A DNA stretch of 64,000 nt from Pseudomonadota bacterium (GTDB taxonomy: Bacteria; Pseudomonadota; Gammaproteobacteria; Xanthomonadales; Rhodanobacteraceae): NCBI GenBank assembly GCA_023388255.1, contig JAEWGO010000022.1, positions 1-64,000 of the forward strand, in the 5' to 3' direction. Position 1 is the stretch's first letter. Each line of letters begins with the position of its first letter. Below are positions 17,947 to 27,306 of this stretch, piece after piece. The notes below the pieces were generated by a model. That model searched no databases, was not told the origin of the DNA, and saw only the letters and a list, made by a program, of their open reading frames with translations. The translations under genes were made by a program, and so were the position numbers.

Positions 17947-18774
17947 ATGAATCGACATCTCGGCATGGCGGTACTTGCCCTCGGCCTGCTGGCCGGCTGC
18001 AGCGTTGGCGGATCCGCATCCAGCGATGGCGCCGCACCGCGCATGGAAGTGCGCGTCTATGCGGTACCGCCGGAGCGGACCGAAGCGCTCGGCAACACGC
18101 TCAACGCGGTGTTCTCCACCTCCGAGAATGCCGCGATCGGCAAGGCGTCCAGCCCGGCGCCGGGTCAACTCGTCGTGCTTGCACCGGCCAACCTGCACGC
18201 CAGCATCGAGGCCAGCCTGCGCGCACTCACCAGCGACGCGAACCCGGCGGTACCGGTTGCGGCGCCGAAACAATTCCGCCTGTCGTTCTGGAGCGTGGAT
18301 GCGCTGCCAGAGTCGGGCAAGGACGATCTCGAACTGGAACCGCTGCAAGGCGCGCTCGGCGAAGCGCGCAAACAGCTCGGTCCGGTGCGCTTCGTGCTGC
18401 GCGACGAGGTCAGTGCGGTATCGAGCGCCGGCCAGCCGGTCGAACGCAGCTGGCCCGGCGCCAAGCTGACCAACGACAGCGGCCGTCCGGTGCAGAAGCT
18501 GCGTTACCAACTGGAGGACACGGCACCCGCGGGGCTGAAGCTGACCTTGTCCAACTCCGATCAGGTGCCGGTCGTGCTGAGCCGGGACGGCCAGAACGAG
18601 TTGCAGTACGTCAACGTCGGCTCGAACACGACGACCGCGCTCCGCCTCGGCCAGACCCTGGTGCTGGCGCGCAACCCGATCCCGCGCGACCCGGTCAGCA
18701 CCGGCGAGACGACTGTCTCGAACCGCACCACGCGGCTGTATCTCGTCCGCGTCGACGACGTGCCGGCGGGCTGA
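17947..18774 (+). CDS. Lipoprotein of unknown function
   Basis: A 275-residue protein with a clear lipobox: LALGLLAGC, Cys at residue 18. The mature part begins with a low-complexity linker and then MEVRVYAVPPERTEALGNTL, which loosely resembles the repeated N-domains of secretins; a C-terminal beta-rich region follows. I do not recognise the family. An AGGAG precedes ATG 17947. It is divergent from the kinase-like gene across about 210 bp. A role in envelope assembly or a secretin-like complex is a guess based on this resemblance alone. Confidence 0.75.
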   Translation: MNRHLGMAVLALGLLAGCSVGGSASSDGAAPRMEVRVYAVPPERTEALGNTLNAVFSTSENAAIGKASSPAPGQLVVLAPANLHASIEASLRALTSDANPAVPVAAPKQFRLSFWSVDALPESGKDDLELEPLQGALGEARKQLGPVRFVLRDEVSAVSSAGQPVERSWPGAKLTNDSGRPVQKLRYQLEDTAPAGLKLTLSNSDQVPVVLSRDGQNELQYVNVGSNTTTALRLGQTLVLARNPIPRDPVSTGETTVSNRTTRLYLVRVDDVPAG

Positions 18775-18907
18775 TCCGCGGTCGCCATGCGCCCGGCGGC
18801 ATGGCTCGGCCTGCGCTGCCGCACGCGCATAACCCGCCGCGAACATGCATCGTGCGAAGATCGGCTCCCGGCCGTGCCTTGAGGCAGTGCTCCAGCGGAG
18901 GCTTTCC

Positions 18908-19231
18908 ATGATCGCGCGTATATGGCGTGGCATCACGCTCGCGGAAAAAGCGGATGCCTACATCGCCCACCTCAACGAGACCGGCCTCAAGGACTACGCG
19001 AAGACGCCCGGCAACCGCGGCGTCACCGTGCTGCGTCGACAGCAAGGCGAGCACAGCGAGATCGTGCTGATCTCGCTGTGGGATTCGATGGACGCGGTAC
19101 GCGCGTTCGCCGGCGAGAACCCGGAGCGCTCGGTGTACTACCCCGAGGACGAGGACTACCTGCTCGAAATGGAGCCGCTGGTTCGCCACTACGAAGTGGC
19201 CGACCGGATCTTTCCGTCCGACGCGTCGTAA
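18908..19231 (+). CDS. Dimeric alpha/beta-barrel (ABM-like) protein
   Basis: A 107-residue protein starting MIARIWRG, with VTVLRRQQ, IVLISLWDSMDAVRAFAG and YYPEDEDYL. This is the strand-helix-strand pattern of the antibiotic biosynthesis monooxygenase-like superfamily. Such proteins form dimers; many are small oxygenases or heme-degrading enzymes, but others have no known activity. GGAGG lies eight bases before ATG 18908. No partner gene suggests a substrate. Confidence 0.75.
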   Translation: MIARIWRGITLAEKADAYIAHLNETGLKDYAKTPGNRGVTVLRRQQGEHSEIVLISLWDSMDAVRAFAGENPERSVYYPEDEDYLLEMEPLVRHYEVADRIFPSDAS

Positions 19232-19301
19232 CCGCGCCGGGACCGCGCGGCGATTGCCGCTACACTCGGGCGGTTGCCACGCTTCCCGGGGGGGAAAGTC
19301 G

Positions 19302-21842
19302 ATGCCGATCGTCCGTGCACGGTTGTGCGTGCCTTTGTTGTCGTCAGCCATGTTCGTGCTCGCTTTGCCAAGCACGGCATTTGGCTCGGATCTGCCCGCC
19401 GCGATGCGAGCGCAATTGGCGACTCGCCCCGTCGAACGGACGCCAATCGCACCGATGCACGCGACACCATGCATCGACGGTTTCGCCGGGATCTATCCCT
19501 GCTCGAACATCGACCTGCTCGCGTTCGTGCCGCTGGCCGAGTTCAATGCGACCAGCACGAACAGCCTGTGGGGCTGGACCGACACGCAATCGGGCATCGA
19601 GTACGCGCTGGTCGGCGCCGACAACGGCACCGCGTTCTACGACCTCTCGACGCCGGACCATCCACACTACCTCGGCAAGCTGCCGACGCATGCCGGCACC
19701 GGCTCCTCGATCTGGCGCGACGTGCGCGTCCATGCCGATCGCGCCTATATCGTCAGCGACAACAATCCGGGCCACGGCCTGCAGGTGTTCGACCTGACCC
19801 GGCTGCGCGGCGTGACCGCGCCGCAGACCTTCACCGAAGACGCGCACTACGGCGCGTTCGGCAGCGCCCACACGATTTCGATCAACGAGCAAACCGGCTT
19901 CGCGATGGTCGCCGGCGCCGACATTGCCTGCCCCGGTGATTCGCACAGCGGCGGTTTGCAGATCCTCGACATCCACGCACCGGGCGTGCCGACGCTCGCC
20001 GGCTGCGTGCCGACCGGCGGCTACACGCACGAGTCACAATGCTGGGTCTACTCCGGACCGGATACGGCGCATGTCGGCCGCGACATCTGCTTCAACGCGA
20101 ACGGCCCGACCAAGCGCATCGCGATCGTCGACGTGACCGACAAGAGCGCTCCCGCGACCTTGTCGTCGGTCACCTACACCGGCGCGAACTATCCGCACCA
20201 GGGCTGGCTGAGCGACGACCACCGCTATCTGCTGGTCGACGACGAACTCGACGAGACCGGTTCGGGCCACAACGCCTGGACCTACGTCTGGGATATCAGC
20301 GACCTCGACGCGCCGGTGCTGGTCGGCCACCACGACAGCGGCCTGTCGGTGATCGACCACAACCTCTACGTGCATGGCCAGTATGTCTACCAGTCGAACT
20401 ACGAGGCGGGCCTGCGCATCCTGCGCATCGACAACCTGTCGAAGGCACAGATGACCGAGGTCGCGTGGTTCGACACGTACCCGTCAAGCAACCATGCCGC
20501 GTTCAATGGCAACTGGAACAACTACCGCTTCCGCGGCAGCGGCAACGTGATCGCAACCGGCATCGACGAAGGCTTCTTCGTATTGCAGCCCCATCTATGT
20601 GAACCGCCAGCCGCGCCGACGGCGCTGTCCGCTATCGCGAACGGCGACCAGCGCATCGACCTGGCATGGGACGCATCGACCGTACCCGGCGCGACCTATC
20701 GCGTCGAACGCGCCCAGGGCGGCTGCAATGGCAGCTTCGAGACGATCGCCGATGCGCTTGCCGCGGCGACATACTCCGACGCCACTGCTTCGGGCAGCGT
20801 GACTTATGGTTATCGCGTCGTCACGCGCGAGGCGAGTGGGCAATGCACGTCGACCGCATCGGCCTGCGTCGAAGCCGCGACGACCGGCACCTGCACCGCC
20901 GCGCCACTGTTCACCGGCATCGCCAGCGCGAGCAATGCGGCGACCTCGCAATGCCGCGTCGATCTGTCCTGGAACGCCGCGCAAGCCGCCTGCGGCGGCC
21001 CGGCCAGCTATTCGGTCTACCGATCCGACATGGCCGATTTCATGCCGAGCGCCGCCACGCGCATTACGCAGGGGATCGACACACTCTCCTACAGCGACAG
21101 CCAACTCGTCGACGCCGCGACGCAGTACTACGTCGTGCGCGCCACCGACGGAGCCAACGGCAGCGAGGACGGCAACCTGATCCGCCTGTCGGTGACGCCG
21201 AGCGGACCTGCCGTCGACGGCATCTTCCTGTCCGGCGCCGAAGCCGGCGATCCGCCGCTCGAAGCGGAGTCGACCGAACCGGTCGTCGACGTGGCACGTC
21301 CGGATCAGGTCGAACATGCCGGCTGGCATCCGTCCACCGCGCGCGTGCACAGCGGCCAGCAGAGTTTCTGGTCGACCAAGGCGAACAACCTGTGCGTGAC
21401 CCTGGTCACGCCGCCACTGTCTTTGACGGATGGCGAGAGCTCGCAGCTTTCGTTCTGGACCGCATGGGACGTCGAGCAAGGCTGGGACGGCGGCGTCATC
21501 GAAATATCGACCGACAACGGCACGAACTGGACGCGCCTGACGCCGGCCGGCGGCTACCCGGGCACGATCAGCGACGGCGGCACGCTGTGCGGCGTCGCCG
21601 TCGGCGCCGGCGCGTTCACCGGCATGGGCCACTTCACATGGTCGCCGTATCAGGTCGACTTGTCGTCGTATGCGGGCCGGACGGTCAAGCTGCGCTGGCT
21701 CTACCGTACCGACACAGCACAAACCGGCGAGGGCTGGCTCGTCGACGACATCGCGCTGACGCACGCGCAGGTGCCGGGCACGTGCAGCGTGAATGGCGAT
21801 GGCATCTTCGACGACGGATTCGAACTGGCAGCGCCGCGCTGA
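19302..21842 (+). CDS. Choice-of-anchor B family secreted protein
   Basis: An 846-residue exported protein. After the signal peptide (about 1-28) comes a beta-propeller-like choice-of-anchor B region at about 40-430, with repeated blade-like sequences (ALVGADNGTAFYDLSTPDHP, HGLQVFDLTRL, YVYQSNYEAGLRILRI). A fibronectin-III-like segment (430-525), a second Cys-containing repeat (525-640) and a jelly-roll-like domain follow. The C-terminus is GDGIFDDGFELAAPR; an internal sequence near residue 637 (VDGIFLSGAEAG) is similar. The purine-rich GGGGGGAAAG precedes the start. It is probably cell-surface or secreted; binding partners are unknown. Confidence 0.82.
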   Translation: MPIVRARLCVPLLSSAMFVLALPSTAFGSDLPAAMRAQLATRPVERTPIAPMHATPCIDGFAGIYPCSNIDLLAFVPLAEFNATSTNSLWGWTDTQSGIEYALVGADNGTAFYDLSTPDHPHYLGKLPTHAGTGSSIWRDVRVHADRAYIVSDNNPGHGLQVFDLTRLRGVTAPQTFTEDAHYGAFGSAHTISINEQTGFAMVAGADIACPGDSHSGGLQILDIHAPGVPTLAGCVPTGGYTHESQCWVYSGPDTAHVGRDICFNANGPTKRIAIVDVTDKSAPATLSSVTYTGANYPHQGWLSDDHRYLLVDDELDETGSGHNAWTYVWDISDLDAPVLVGHHDSGLSVIDHNLYVHGQYVYQSNYEAGLRILRIDNLSKAQMTEVAWFDTYPSSNHAAFNGNWNNYRFRGSGNVIATGIDEGFFVLQPHLCEPPAAPTALSAIANGDQRIDLAWDASTVPGATYRVERAQGGCNGSFETIADALAAATYSDATASGSVTYGYRVVTREASGQCTSTASACVEAATTGTCTAAPLFTGIASASNAATSQCRVDLSWNAAQAACGGPASYSVYRSDMADFMPSAATRITQGIDTLSYSDSQLVDAATQYYVVRATDGANGSEDGNLIRLSVTPSGPAVDGIFLSGAEAGDPPLEAESTEPVVDVARPDQVEHAGWHPSTARVHSGQQSFWSTKANNLCVTLVTPPLSLTDGESSQLSFWTAWDVEQGWDGGVIEISTDNGTNWTRLTPAGGYPGTISDGGTLCGVAVGAGAFTGMGHFTWSPYQVDLSSYAGRTVKLRWLYRTDTAQTGEGWLVDDIALTHAQVPGTCSVNGDGIFDDGFELAAPR

Positions 21843-21940
21843 TTCGAAACCGCCGCCGCGCGCCACTGGCACCGGAACTATCCGCGGGCTGTCGACTCTC
21901 ATCTGCGCCGCAGCCCGCGGCTTCGGAAGGAATACGCGCC

Positions 21941-22264
21941 ATGCTGAAGACGATTCTCTGCGCGCTCGCGGCCACCGCCGCCTGCGCCTCGTTCGCCCAT
22001 GCGGCCCCTGCTGCGACGACCAATGATGTCGTCATGTACGCGACGAAAACCTGCGGCTACTGCGCCAAGGCGCGCGAGCACTTCCGCGCGCGCGGCGTAG
22101 CGTGGGACGAGCGCGATGTCGAAACATCGGCGCAAGCCGCGCGCGAATGGAAGGCACTTGGCGGCGTCGGCACGCCGGTCATCGTGATCGGCGACGAACG
22201 CATCACGGGTTTCAACCCGGCGCGCATCGATGCCGCGCTGGCGAAACGCAACACCGCACCCTGA
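21941..22264 (+). CDS. Exported glutaredoxin-like thiol oxidoreductase
   Basis: A 107-residue protein with an N-terminal signal peptide (about 1-22, ending SFAHAA) followed by a glutaredoxin fold. It has the CGYC active site in TKTCGYCAKAREHF and the cis-Pro segment VGTPVIVIGDERITGF. Cytosolic glutaredoxins lack signal peptides, so this copy should act in the periplasm or be membrane-tethered. The reductant there is not obvious. GGAAGG precedes the start. It lies between a surface protein gene and a DUF4920 gene on the same strand. Confidence 0.82.
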   Translation: MLKTILCALAATAACASFAHAAPAATTNDVVMYATKTCGYCAKAREHFRARGVAWDERDVETSAQAAREWKALGGVGTPVIVIGDERITGFNPARIDAALAKRNTAP

Positions 22265-22323
22265 CGCCTTCCATCCCGCCGCATTCGGTGAATAATCCAG
22301 CTCCCACCGATCGGAGCCTTGCC

Positions 22324-22827
22324 ATGCGTCTTGCCCTCGCGCTGTCGCTGTTGCTCGCCGCCCCCGCGTTCGCGCAGGACCACGCCGCAAAACCCGAACA
22401 TGGCCACCAGCACGCGCCGCCCGCCGCCACGCCCGTGCAGACGACCGCCGACGGCGCGGTCTATGGTGCCAAGCTGCCTGAAACCCTCCCGGCCACCGTC
22501 AGCCTCGACAGCGTCGTCGCCAAGCCCGAAGCGCTGCTCGGCAAGGCCGGCGCCTTCAGCGGCCGCATCACGCAGGTCTGCCAGAAACAGGGCTGCTGGC
22601 TGGTACTCGGCGCCGACAACGGCGAGTTCGCGCGCGTGTTCATGCATGACCACGCGTTCAGCGTGCCGAAGGACGCCGCGGGCGAAGCGATCGTCTACGG
22701 CACGCTCGGCGAAAAGACGCTGTCGGCGGAAGAAGCCGAGCACCTGAAGAAAGACGGCGCCAAGGCGACGGCGACGCGAGAGTTGCAGATCGATGCGACG
22801 TCGGTGGTGATCCGCAACGCGGGTTGA
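22324..22827 (+). CDS. DUF4920 periplasmic protein
   Basis: A 167-residue protein with a signal peptide (about 1-18) and a His-rich stretch (HAAKPEHGHQHA), then the DUF4920 domain with VCQKQGCWLVL and a following basic, Asp-rich loop. The CxxxxCW motif is conserved in this family and may bind metal or be redox-active, but no activity is established. It starts 59 bp after the exported glutaredoxin gene, which suggests they could act on related thiol chemistry. Confidence 0.8.
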   Translation: MRLALALSLLLAAPAFAQDHAAKPEHGHQHAPPAATPVQTTADGAVYGAKLPETLPATVSLDSVVAKPEALLGKAGAFSGRITQVCQKQGCWLVLGADNGEFARVFMHDHAFSVPKDAAGEAIVYGTLGEKTLSAEEAEHLKKDGAKATATRELQIDATSVVIRNAG

Positions 22828-23010
22828 AGCGAATCATCGGGCCGATGCACAGGGTGCGATCGGCATCGCAACATCGCCAACAACGTGATTGCCGGCCGAC
22901 CCGAGGTCGTCAGCCAGCGGCACCGGCGGCAGGTTGGGCTTGGCGTCGCGATGCCCAACGTCGGCGAGCGAAAGCACTGCGGTTCCCTCACTATCTACAA
23001 CCAACGATCC

Positions 23011-23508
23011 TTACGGCGTCACACCCGTGGAGCGCGAAGGAAGAGTAGGCGGACGAACCGCAGCAACGTCATCCGACACACTCTTCAGAAACGCAGCCGC
23101 GCGCGGCTGCGTTTGATCGAGCGCATTGCGAATCAGGGCCTCGGCTTCCTCTATGGCGAGGGCATTCGATGATCCATCGAGCCCAACCATCTGCCGAATC
23201 GCTTCCATGTCACGCGCCCCAATCAGAAGCTCCTGATCGAAGTCATCCACGGCAAACATGTACCAATTGCCGGGAATAAAGCGCACGCCACCACAGCGAT
23301 TTCCGTCGAAACGCAGCTGGATTCGAGCCGGCGCGTCTCCGCGAAGGTTATGCACCTCCGTGGCTTGCCCGTCCCACCACAACGCGCGGGCCTGCTCCTT
23401 GTGGTTCGGAACGAGAACCAGCGACGTTGCACGACGATCGGCACCTGTCACGGAGTGAAAGGTGATTTGATCGATCCGCGCAAGAAACACATGTCGAGCT
23501 CGTTGCAA
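23011..23508 (-). CDS. Uncharacterised protein, N-terminus probably disrupted
   Basis: A frame of 165 codons counted from a TTG at 23508. It continues upstream of 23508, without an ATG, to a TGA that ends 66 bases before that TTG. The protein has FLARIDQITFHSVTG, VRFIPGNWYMFAVDD and a helical C-terminus, and reads like a real conserved protein of unknown family. Just upstream, in a frame shifted by one base, a GTG at 23606 opens a signal-peptide-like sequence (RCAAAFVFLIG) that begins two bases after the lpdA stop. The two parts may be one exported protein split by a frameshift, either real or an assembly error. Confidence 0.5.
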   Translation of the reverse strand: MQRARHVFLARIDQITFHSVTGADRRATSLVLVPNHKEQARALWWDGQATEVHNLRGDAPARIQLRFDGNRCGGVRFIPGNWYMFAVDDFDQELLIGARDMEAIRQMVGLDGSSNALAIEEAEALIRNALDQTQPRAAAFLKSVSDDVAAVRPPTLPSRSTGVTP

Positions 23509-23607
23509 GCGCTCATCGAGAGGATCCGGCTCATCATGGGTACAGGCGTGCGCGGAAATTCACCGATCAGGAAGACGAATGCAGCGGCGCAGCGAAGCAA
23601 CCCCACG

Positions 23608-25380
23608 TCACTTCTTCTTCGGAATATACAAATCCGTGATCGTCCCCTCGTACACCTCCGCCGCCATGCCGACCGATTCGCTCAGGGTCGGATGCGGGTG
23701 GATGGTCAGGCCGATGTCGGCGGCTTCGCAGCCCATCTCGATCGCGAGCGCGGCTTCGGCGATCAGGTCGCCGGCGTTCGGCGCGACGATGCCGGCACCG
23801 ATGATGCGATGCGTGGCTTCGTCGAACAGCAATTTGGTGAAGCCTTCGGTGCGGCCGATGCCGACCGCGCGACCGGAGGCCGCGTGCGGGAACTTGCCGA
23901 CGCCGTATTTCACGCCCTGCTTCTTGGCCTCGGTTTCGGTCAGGCCGACCCAGGCGATTTCGGGATCGGTGTAGGCGACCGACGGGATCACGCGCGCGAC
24001 GAATTCGCTCTTCTCGCCCGCGGCGACTTCGGCGGCGACCTTGCCTTCGTGCGTCGCCTTGTGCGCGAGCATCGGCTGGCCGACGAGATCGCCGATCGCG
24101 AAGATATGCGGCACGTTGGTGCGCATCTGCTTGTCGACCGGGATGAAGCCGCGCTCGGTCACGGCGACGCCGGCCTTGTCGGCGCCGATCTTGCTGCCGT
24201 TGGGCGAACGGCCGATCGCGACGAGTATGCGATCGTAAACCTGTGGCTCGGGTGCCTTCTCGCCCTCGAACGTCGCCTTCAGCCCCTTCTTCTCGGCCTC
24301 GATCTTGGTGACCTTCACCTTGAGATGGATGCCGGCATAGCGCTTCGACAAGCGCTGCTGCAAGGGACGCACGAGGTCCGGGTCGGCGCCCGGCATCAAC
24401 TGGTCCATCAGTTCCACCACGGTGACTTCGCTGCCGAGCGCGTCGTACACGCAAGCCATTTCGAGGCCGATGATGCCGCCGCCGACGACGAGCAGCTTCT
24501 TCGGAATGTCGGTGAGCAGCAGCGCGTCGGTCGAATCCATCATGCGCGGGTCGTCCCACGGGAAGCCCGGCAGTTTCACCGCCTGCGAACCCGCGGCGAT
24601 GATCGCCTTCTCGAAACGCACGAGCTTCTTGCCGTCCTTCGTCTCGACCTCGATCTCATGCGGCGACATGAACGCGCCGTTGCCGGTCACGACCGTGACC
24701 TTGCGCTGCTTCGACATGCCAGCGAGACCGCCGTTCATCTGCGCGACGACCTTGTCCTTGTACGTGCGCAGCTTGTCGAGATCGATTTTCGGCGCACCGA
24801 ACGCGATGCCGATGTCGGCCGAATGCGCAGCCTCGTCGATCACGCGCGCCGCATGCAGCAGCGCCTTCGACGGAATGCAACCGACGTTGAGGCAGACGCC
24901 GCCGAGCGCGTCGTAGCGCTCGACCAACACGGTGTTCTGGCCCAGGTCCGCGGCGCGGAACGCGGCCGTGTATCCACCGGGGCCGGAGCCGAGCACGACG
25001 ACCTGGCATTCGATATCGGCCTTGCGACCGGATTCGCCGGCGGCCTTCGCCGCAGCGGCGACTGGCACCGCTGCTGGCTGGGTCGGCGCAGGACTCGATG
25101 CGGCAGGCGTGAGCTTCGTCCGTTCTGCGTTCGTCGCGCCTTCGCTTTCGATGACCGCGACGACCGTGCCTTCGCCGATCTCGTCACCGAGCTTGACGCG
25201 GATTTCCTTGACGACGCCGGCCGCGCTCGACGGCACTTCCATGGTCGCCTTGTCCGATTCCAGCGTGACGAGCCCCTGGTCCTTCGCGACCGTGTCACCG
25301 GGTTTGACGAGGATCTCGATCACCGGAACGCCGGTGAAATTGCCGATGTCGGGGACCTTGATTTCAATCGTGTTCGCCAT
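23608..25380 (-). CDS. lpdA: Dihydrolipoyl dehydrogenase (E3) with N-terminal lipoyl domain
   Basis: A 590-residue flavoprotein that reoxidises dihydrolipoamide in the pyruvate dehydrogenase complex. Residues 1-78 form a lipoyl domain with the lipoylated Lys in LESDKATMEV. An Ala/Pro linker follows, then FAD- and NAD-binding domains with the redox disulfide in GGVCLNVGCIPSKA and the dimer/catalytic segment TIHPHPTLSE near the end. An E3 with its own lipoyl domain occurs in several Proteobacteria. ATG 25380 follows the aceF stop by 14 bases, so it is the second gene of that operon. Confidence 0.95.
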   Translation of the reverse strand: MANTIEIKVPDIGNFTGVPVIEILVKPGDTVAKDQGLVTLESDKATMEVPSSAAGVVKEIRVKLGDEIGEGTVVAVIESEGATNAERTKLTPAASSPAPTQPAAVPVAAAAKAAGESGRKADIECQVVVLGSGPGGYTAAFRAADLGQNTVLVERYDALGGVCLNVGCIPSKALLHAARVIDEAAHSADIGIAFGAPKIDLDKLRTYKDKVVAQMNGGLAGMSKQRKVTVVTGNGAFMSPHEIEVETKDGKKLVRFEKAIIAAGSQAVKLPGFPWDDPRMMDSTDALLLTDIPKKLLVVGGGIIGLEMACVYDALGSEVTVVELMDQLMPGADPDLVRPLQQRLSKRYAGIHLKVKVTKIEAEKKGLKATFEGEKAPEPQVYDRILVAIGRSPNGSKIGADKAGVAVTERGFIPVDKQMRTNVPHIFAIGDLVGQPMLAHKATHEGKVAAEVAAGEKSEFVARVIPSVAYTDPEIAWVGLTETEAKKQGVKYGVGKFPHAASGRAVGIGRTEGFTKLLFDEATHRIIGAGIVAPNAGDLIAEAALAIEMGCEAADIGLTIHPHPTLSESVGMAAEVYEGTITDLYIPKKK

Positions 25381-25394
25381 GTCGGCCTCCGGAC

Positions 25395-26744
25395 TCACAG
25401 CAACACGCGGCGCATGTCGGCCAGTACCTGGCCGAGATAACTGGTGAACCGCGCAGCCGACGCACCGTCGATGACGCGGTGGTCGTAGCTGAGCGAGAGC
25501 GGCAGGATCAGGCGCGGCTGGAATGCCTTGCCGTCCCACACCGGTTTGATCGACGACTTCGACACGCCGAGGATTGCGACTTCCGGCGCATTGACGATCG
25601 GCGTGAACGCGGTGCCGCCGATACCGCCGAGGCTGGAGATCGAGAAGCAGCCGCCGGACATGTCGGCAGGGCCGAGCTTGCCGTCGCGCGCTTTCTTCGC
25701 AAGCTCGCCGCTTTCCTGCGCGATCTCGATGACGCCCTTCTTGTCCGCATCGCGCAGCACCGGCACGACGAGGCCGTTCGGCGTGTCGGCGGCGAAACCG
25801 ATGTTGAAGTATTTCTTGAGGACGAGGTTCTCGCCGCTGGCGTCGAGCGAGGCGTTGAAGTCAGGATACTTCTTCAGCGCCGAAACCACGGCCTTGATCA
25901 GGAACGCGAGCATGGTCAGCTTGATGCCGGCCTTCTCGTTCTCCTTGTTGAGCTGCACGCGCAGCGCTTCGAGGTCGGTGACGTCGGCATCGTCATGCTG
26001 GGTCACGTGCGGGATCATCGCCCAGTTGCGCGCGAGGTTTGCACCGGAGATCTTCTTGATCTTCGACAGCGCCTTCGTCTCGACCTCGCCGAACTTGGAA
26101 AAATCGACGGTCGGCCACGGCAACAGATTCAAGCCGCCACCACCGGCCGCGGCCGCGCCGCGCGCGCCGGTACCGCCGCTGAGGGCCTGCTTCACCCACG
26201 CGCGCACGTCGGCCTTGGTAATGCGGCCCTTGCGTTCGCTGCCATTGACCAGATTGAGGTCGACGCCGAGTTCGCGCGCGATCAGGCGCACTGCCGGACT
26301 CGCATACGGCACCTTGTCCGGCATCACCGTGCTGGCGTCGAACGGCACCGGCGGCGTGCGCGGCGCGGTTTCGGGCTCGGCACGCGCCTCAGCTGCCGGC
26401 GCTGGCGCGGCTGCGGGGAGCGATTTCGGTGCGTCCGGCTCCGCCTTGGGCGCGGCGGGCCTGACCTCCCCGGCCGGCACTGCAGCAGCCGGCGCGGACG
26501 CTGCCGCAACCGCCTCGATCAGCGCGACAACCATGTTCTCGGACACTTCGTCGCCGACCTTGACCTTGATTTCCTTGATGATCCCGTCGAACGGCGCGGG
26601 AACCTCCATCGTCGCCTTGTCCGACTCCAGCGTAAGCAGGCCCTGATCCTTCGCGACCGTATCACCGACCTTGGCCAGCACCTCGATGACGGGGACGTTG
26701 GTGTAGTTGCCGATATCCGGCACCTTTGCTTCGAGGATGGCCAT
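25395..26744 (-). CDS. aceF: Dihydrolipoamide acetyltransferase (E2) of pyruvate dehydrogenase
   Basis: A 449-residue E2 subunit. One lipoyl domain lies at 2-76 with Lys in ESDKATMEVP. An Ala/Pro linker follows, then a peripheral subunit-binding domain at about 146-182 (SPAVRLIARELGVDLNLV) and the catalytic trimer-forming domain with SYDHRVIDGA near the C-terminus (His and Asp of acetyl transfer). Many E2 proteins have two or three lipoyl domains; here there is one on E2 and one on E3. The E1 gene (aceE) is not in this window. ATG 26744 begins MAILEAKVPDIG. Confidence 0.95.
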   Translation of the reverse strand: MAILEAKVPDIGNYTNVPVIEVLAKVGDTVAKDQGLLTLESDKATMEVPAPFDGIIKEIKVKVGDEVSENMVVALIEAVAAASAPAAAVPAGEVRPAAPKAEPDAPKSLPAAAPAPAAEARAEPETAPRTPPVPFDASTVMPDKVPYASPAVRLIARELGVDLNLVNGSERKGRITKADVRAWVKQALSGGTGARGAAAAGGGGLNLLPWPTVDFSKFGEVETKALSKIKKISGANLARNWAMIPHVTQHDDADVTDLEALRVQLNKENEKAGIKLTMLAFLIKAVVSALKKYPDFNASLDASGENLVLKKYFNIGFAADTPNGLVVPVLRDADKKGVIEIAQESGELAKKARDGKLGPADMSGGCFSISSLGGIGGTAFTPIVNAPEVAILGVSKSSIKPVWDGKAFQPRLILPLSLSYDHRVIDGASAARFTSYLGQVLADMRRVLL

Positions 26745-27306
26745 GCTTGCTCCGAATCGAATCCCGCTGGAAAGCGCCAAGTGTCGCCGATTTGGAAGAA
26801 CTCGTCATTTCGGAAGCGGATCGGAGGCGCGACCATTCCTCGCGCGCATGCACCCTCACGGTCAAAGCGACACCTGCATTGCCCGGCGCGTCGGGATCAT
26901 CTTCGCACCGACGATCGATGCCTTCGTCGGCGATTGCGCACGCTCGAAGTCGTGAACGACGGCACACGCGTCGACGGCAACATGCCGCCCCATGCGATCA
27001 TCCTCCACGCTTCTGGAAGCGCAGGCCGCGCCGGCACGATGCGCGGGTTGTTGATTCCTTTTTTTATATTTCCACTTTGGCCCACAAGTTGCTTTGCTCT
27101 TTTCGTCGGCACCGAAATGAGCGACGGCTTGATCGCGGAAGCCGCCAAAAGCACGAATGCGTCACCTTTTTGGCAAATGTCCACGGGGACGCACGGGGCA
27201 TCGATGACATGCCGCGGAAACCCGGGGAAACACGCGTCAGTTACGAACATTTTCGACAGTAGTTGACGACGAAACGCCCGATCGGTTCTGCATCAAGGAG
27301 AGTGGA
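26745..27306. other. Gene-free divergent region between aceF and the GTPase module
   Basis: This 562-bp gap separates the minus-strand aceF-lpdA operon from the plus-strand GTPase/roadblock operon. It must hold both promoters. Bases 27040-27120 are clearly more AT-rich than the surroundings, with a run of seven T and TATATT at about 27058-27072. AAGGAG stands six bases before the plus-strand start at 27307. I see no convincing ORF or repeat in it. Confidence 0.5.

Noticed and set aside
26745..27306. Possible short gene between aceF and the GTPase module
   Set aside because: The open frames have shadow-like composition and no ribosome binding site; the stretch is better explained as a promoter region.
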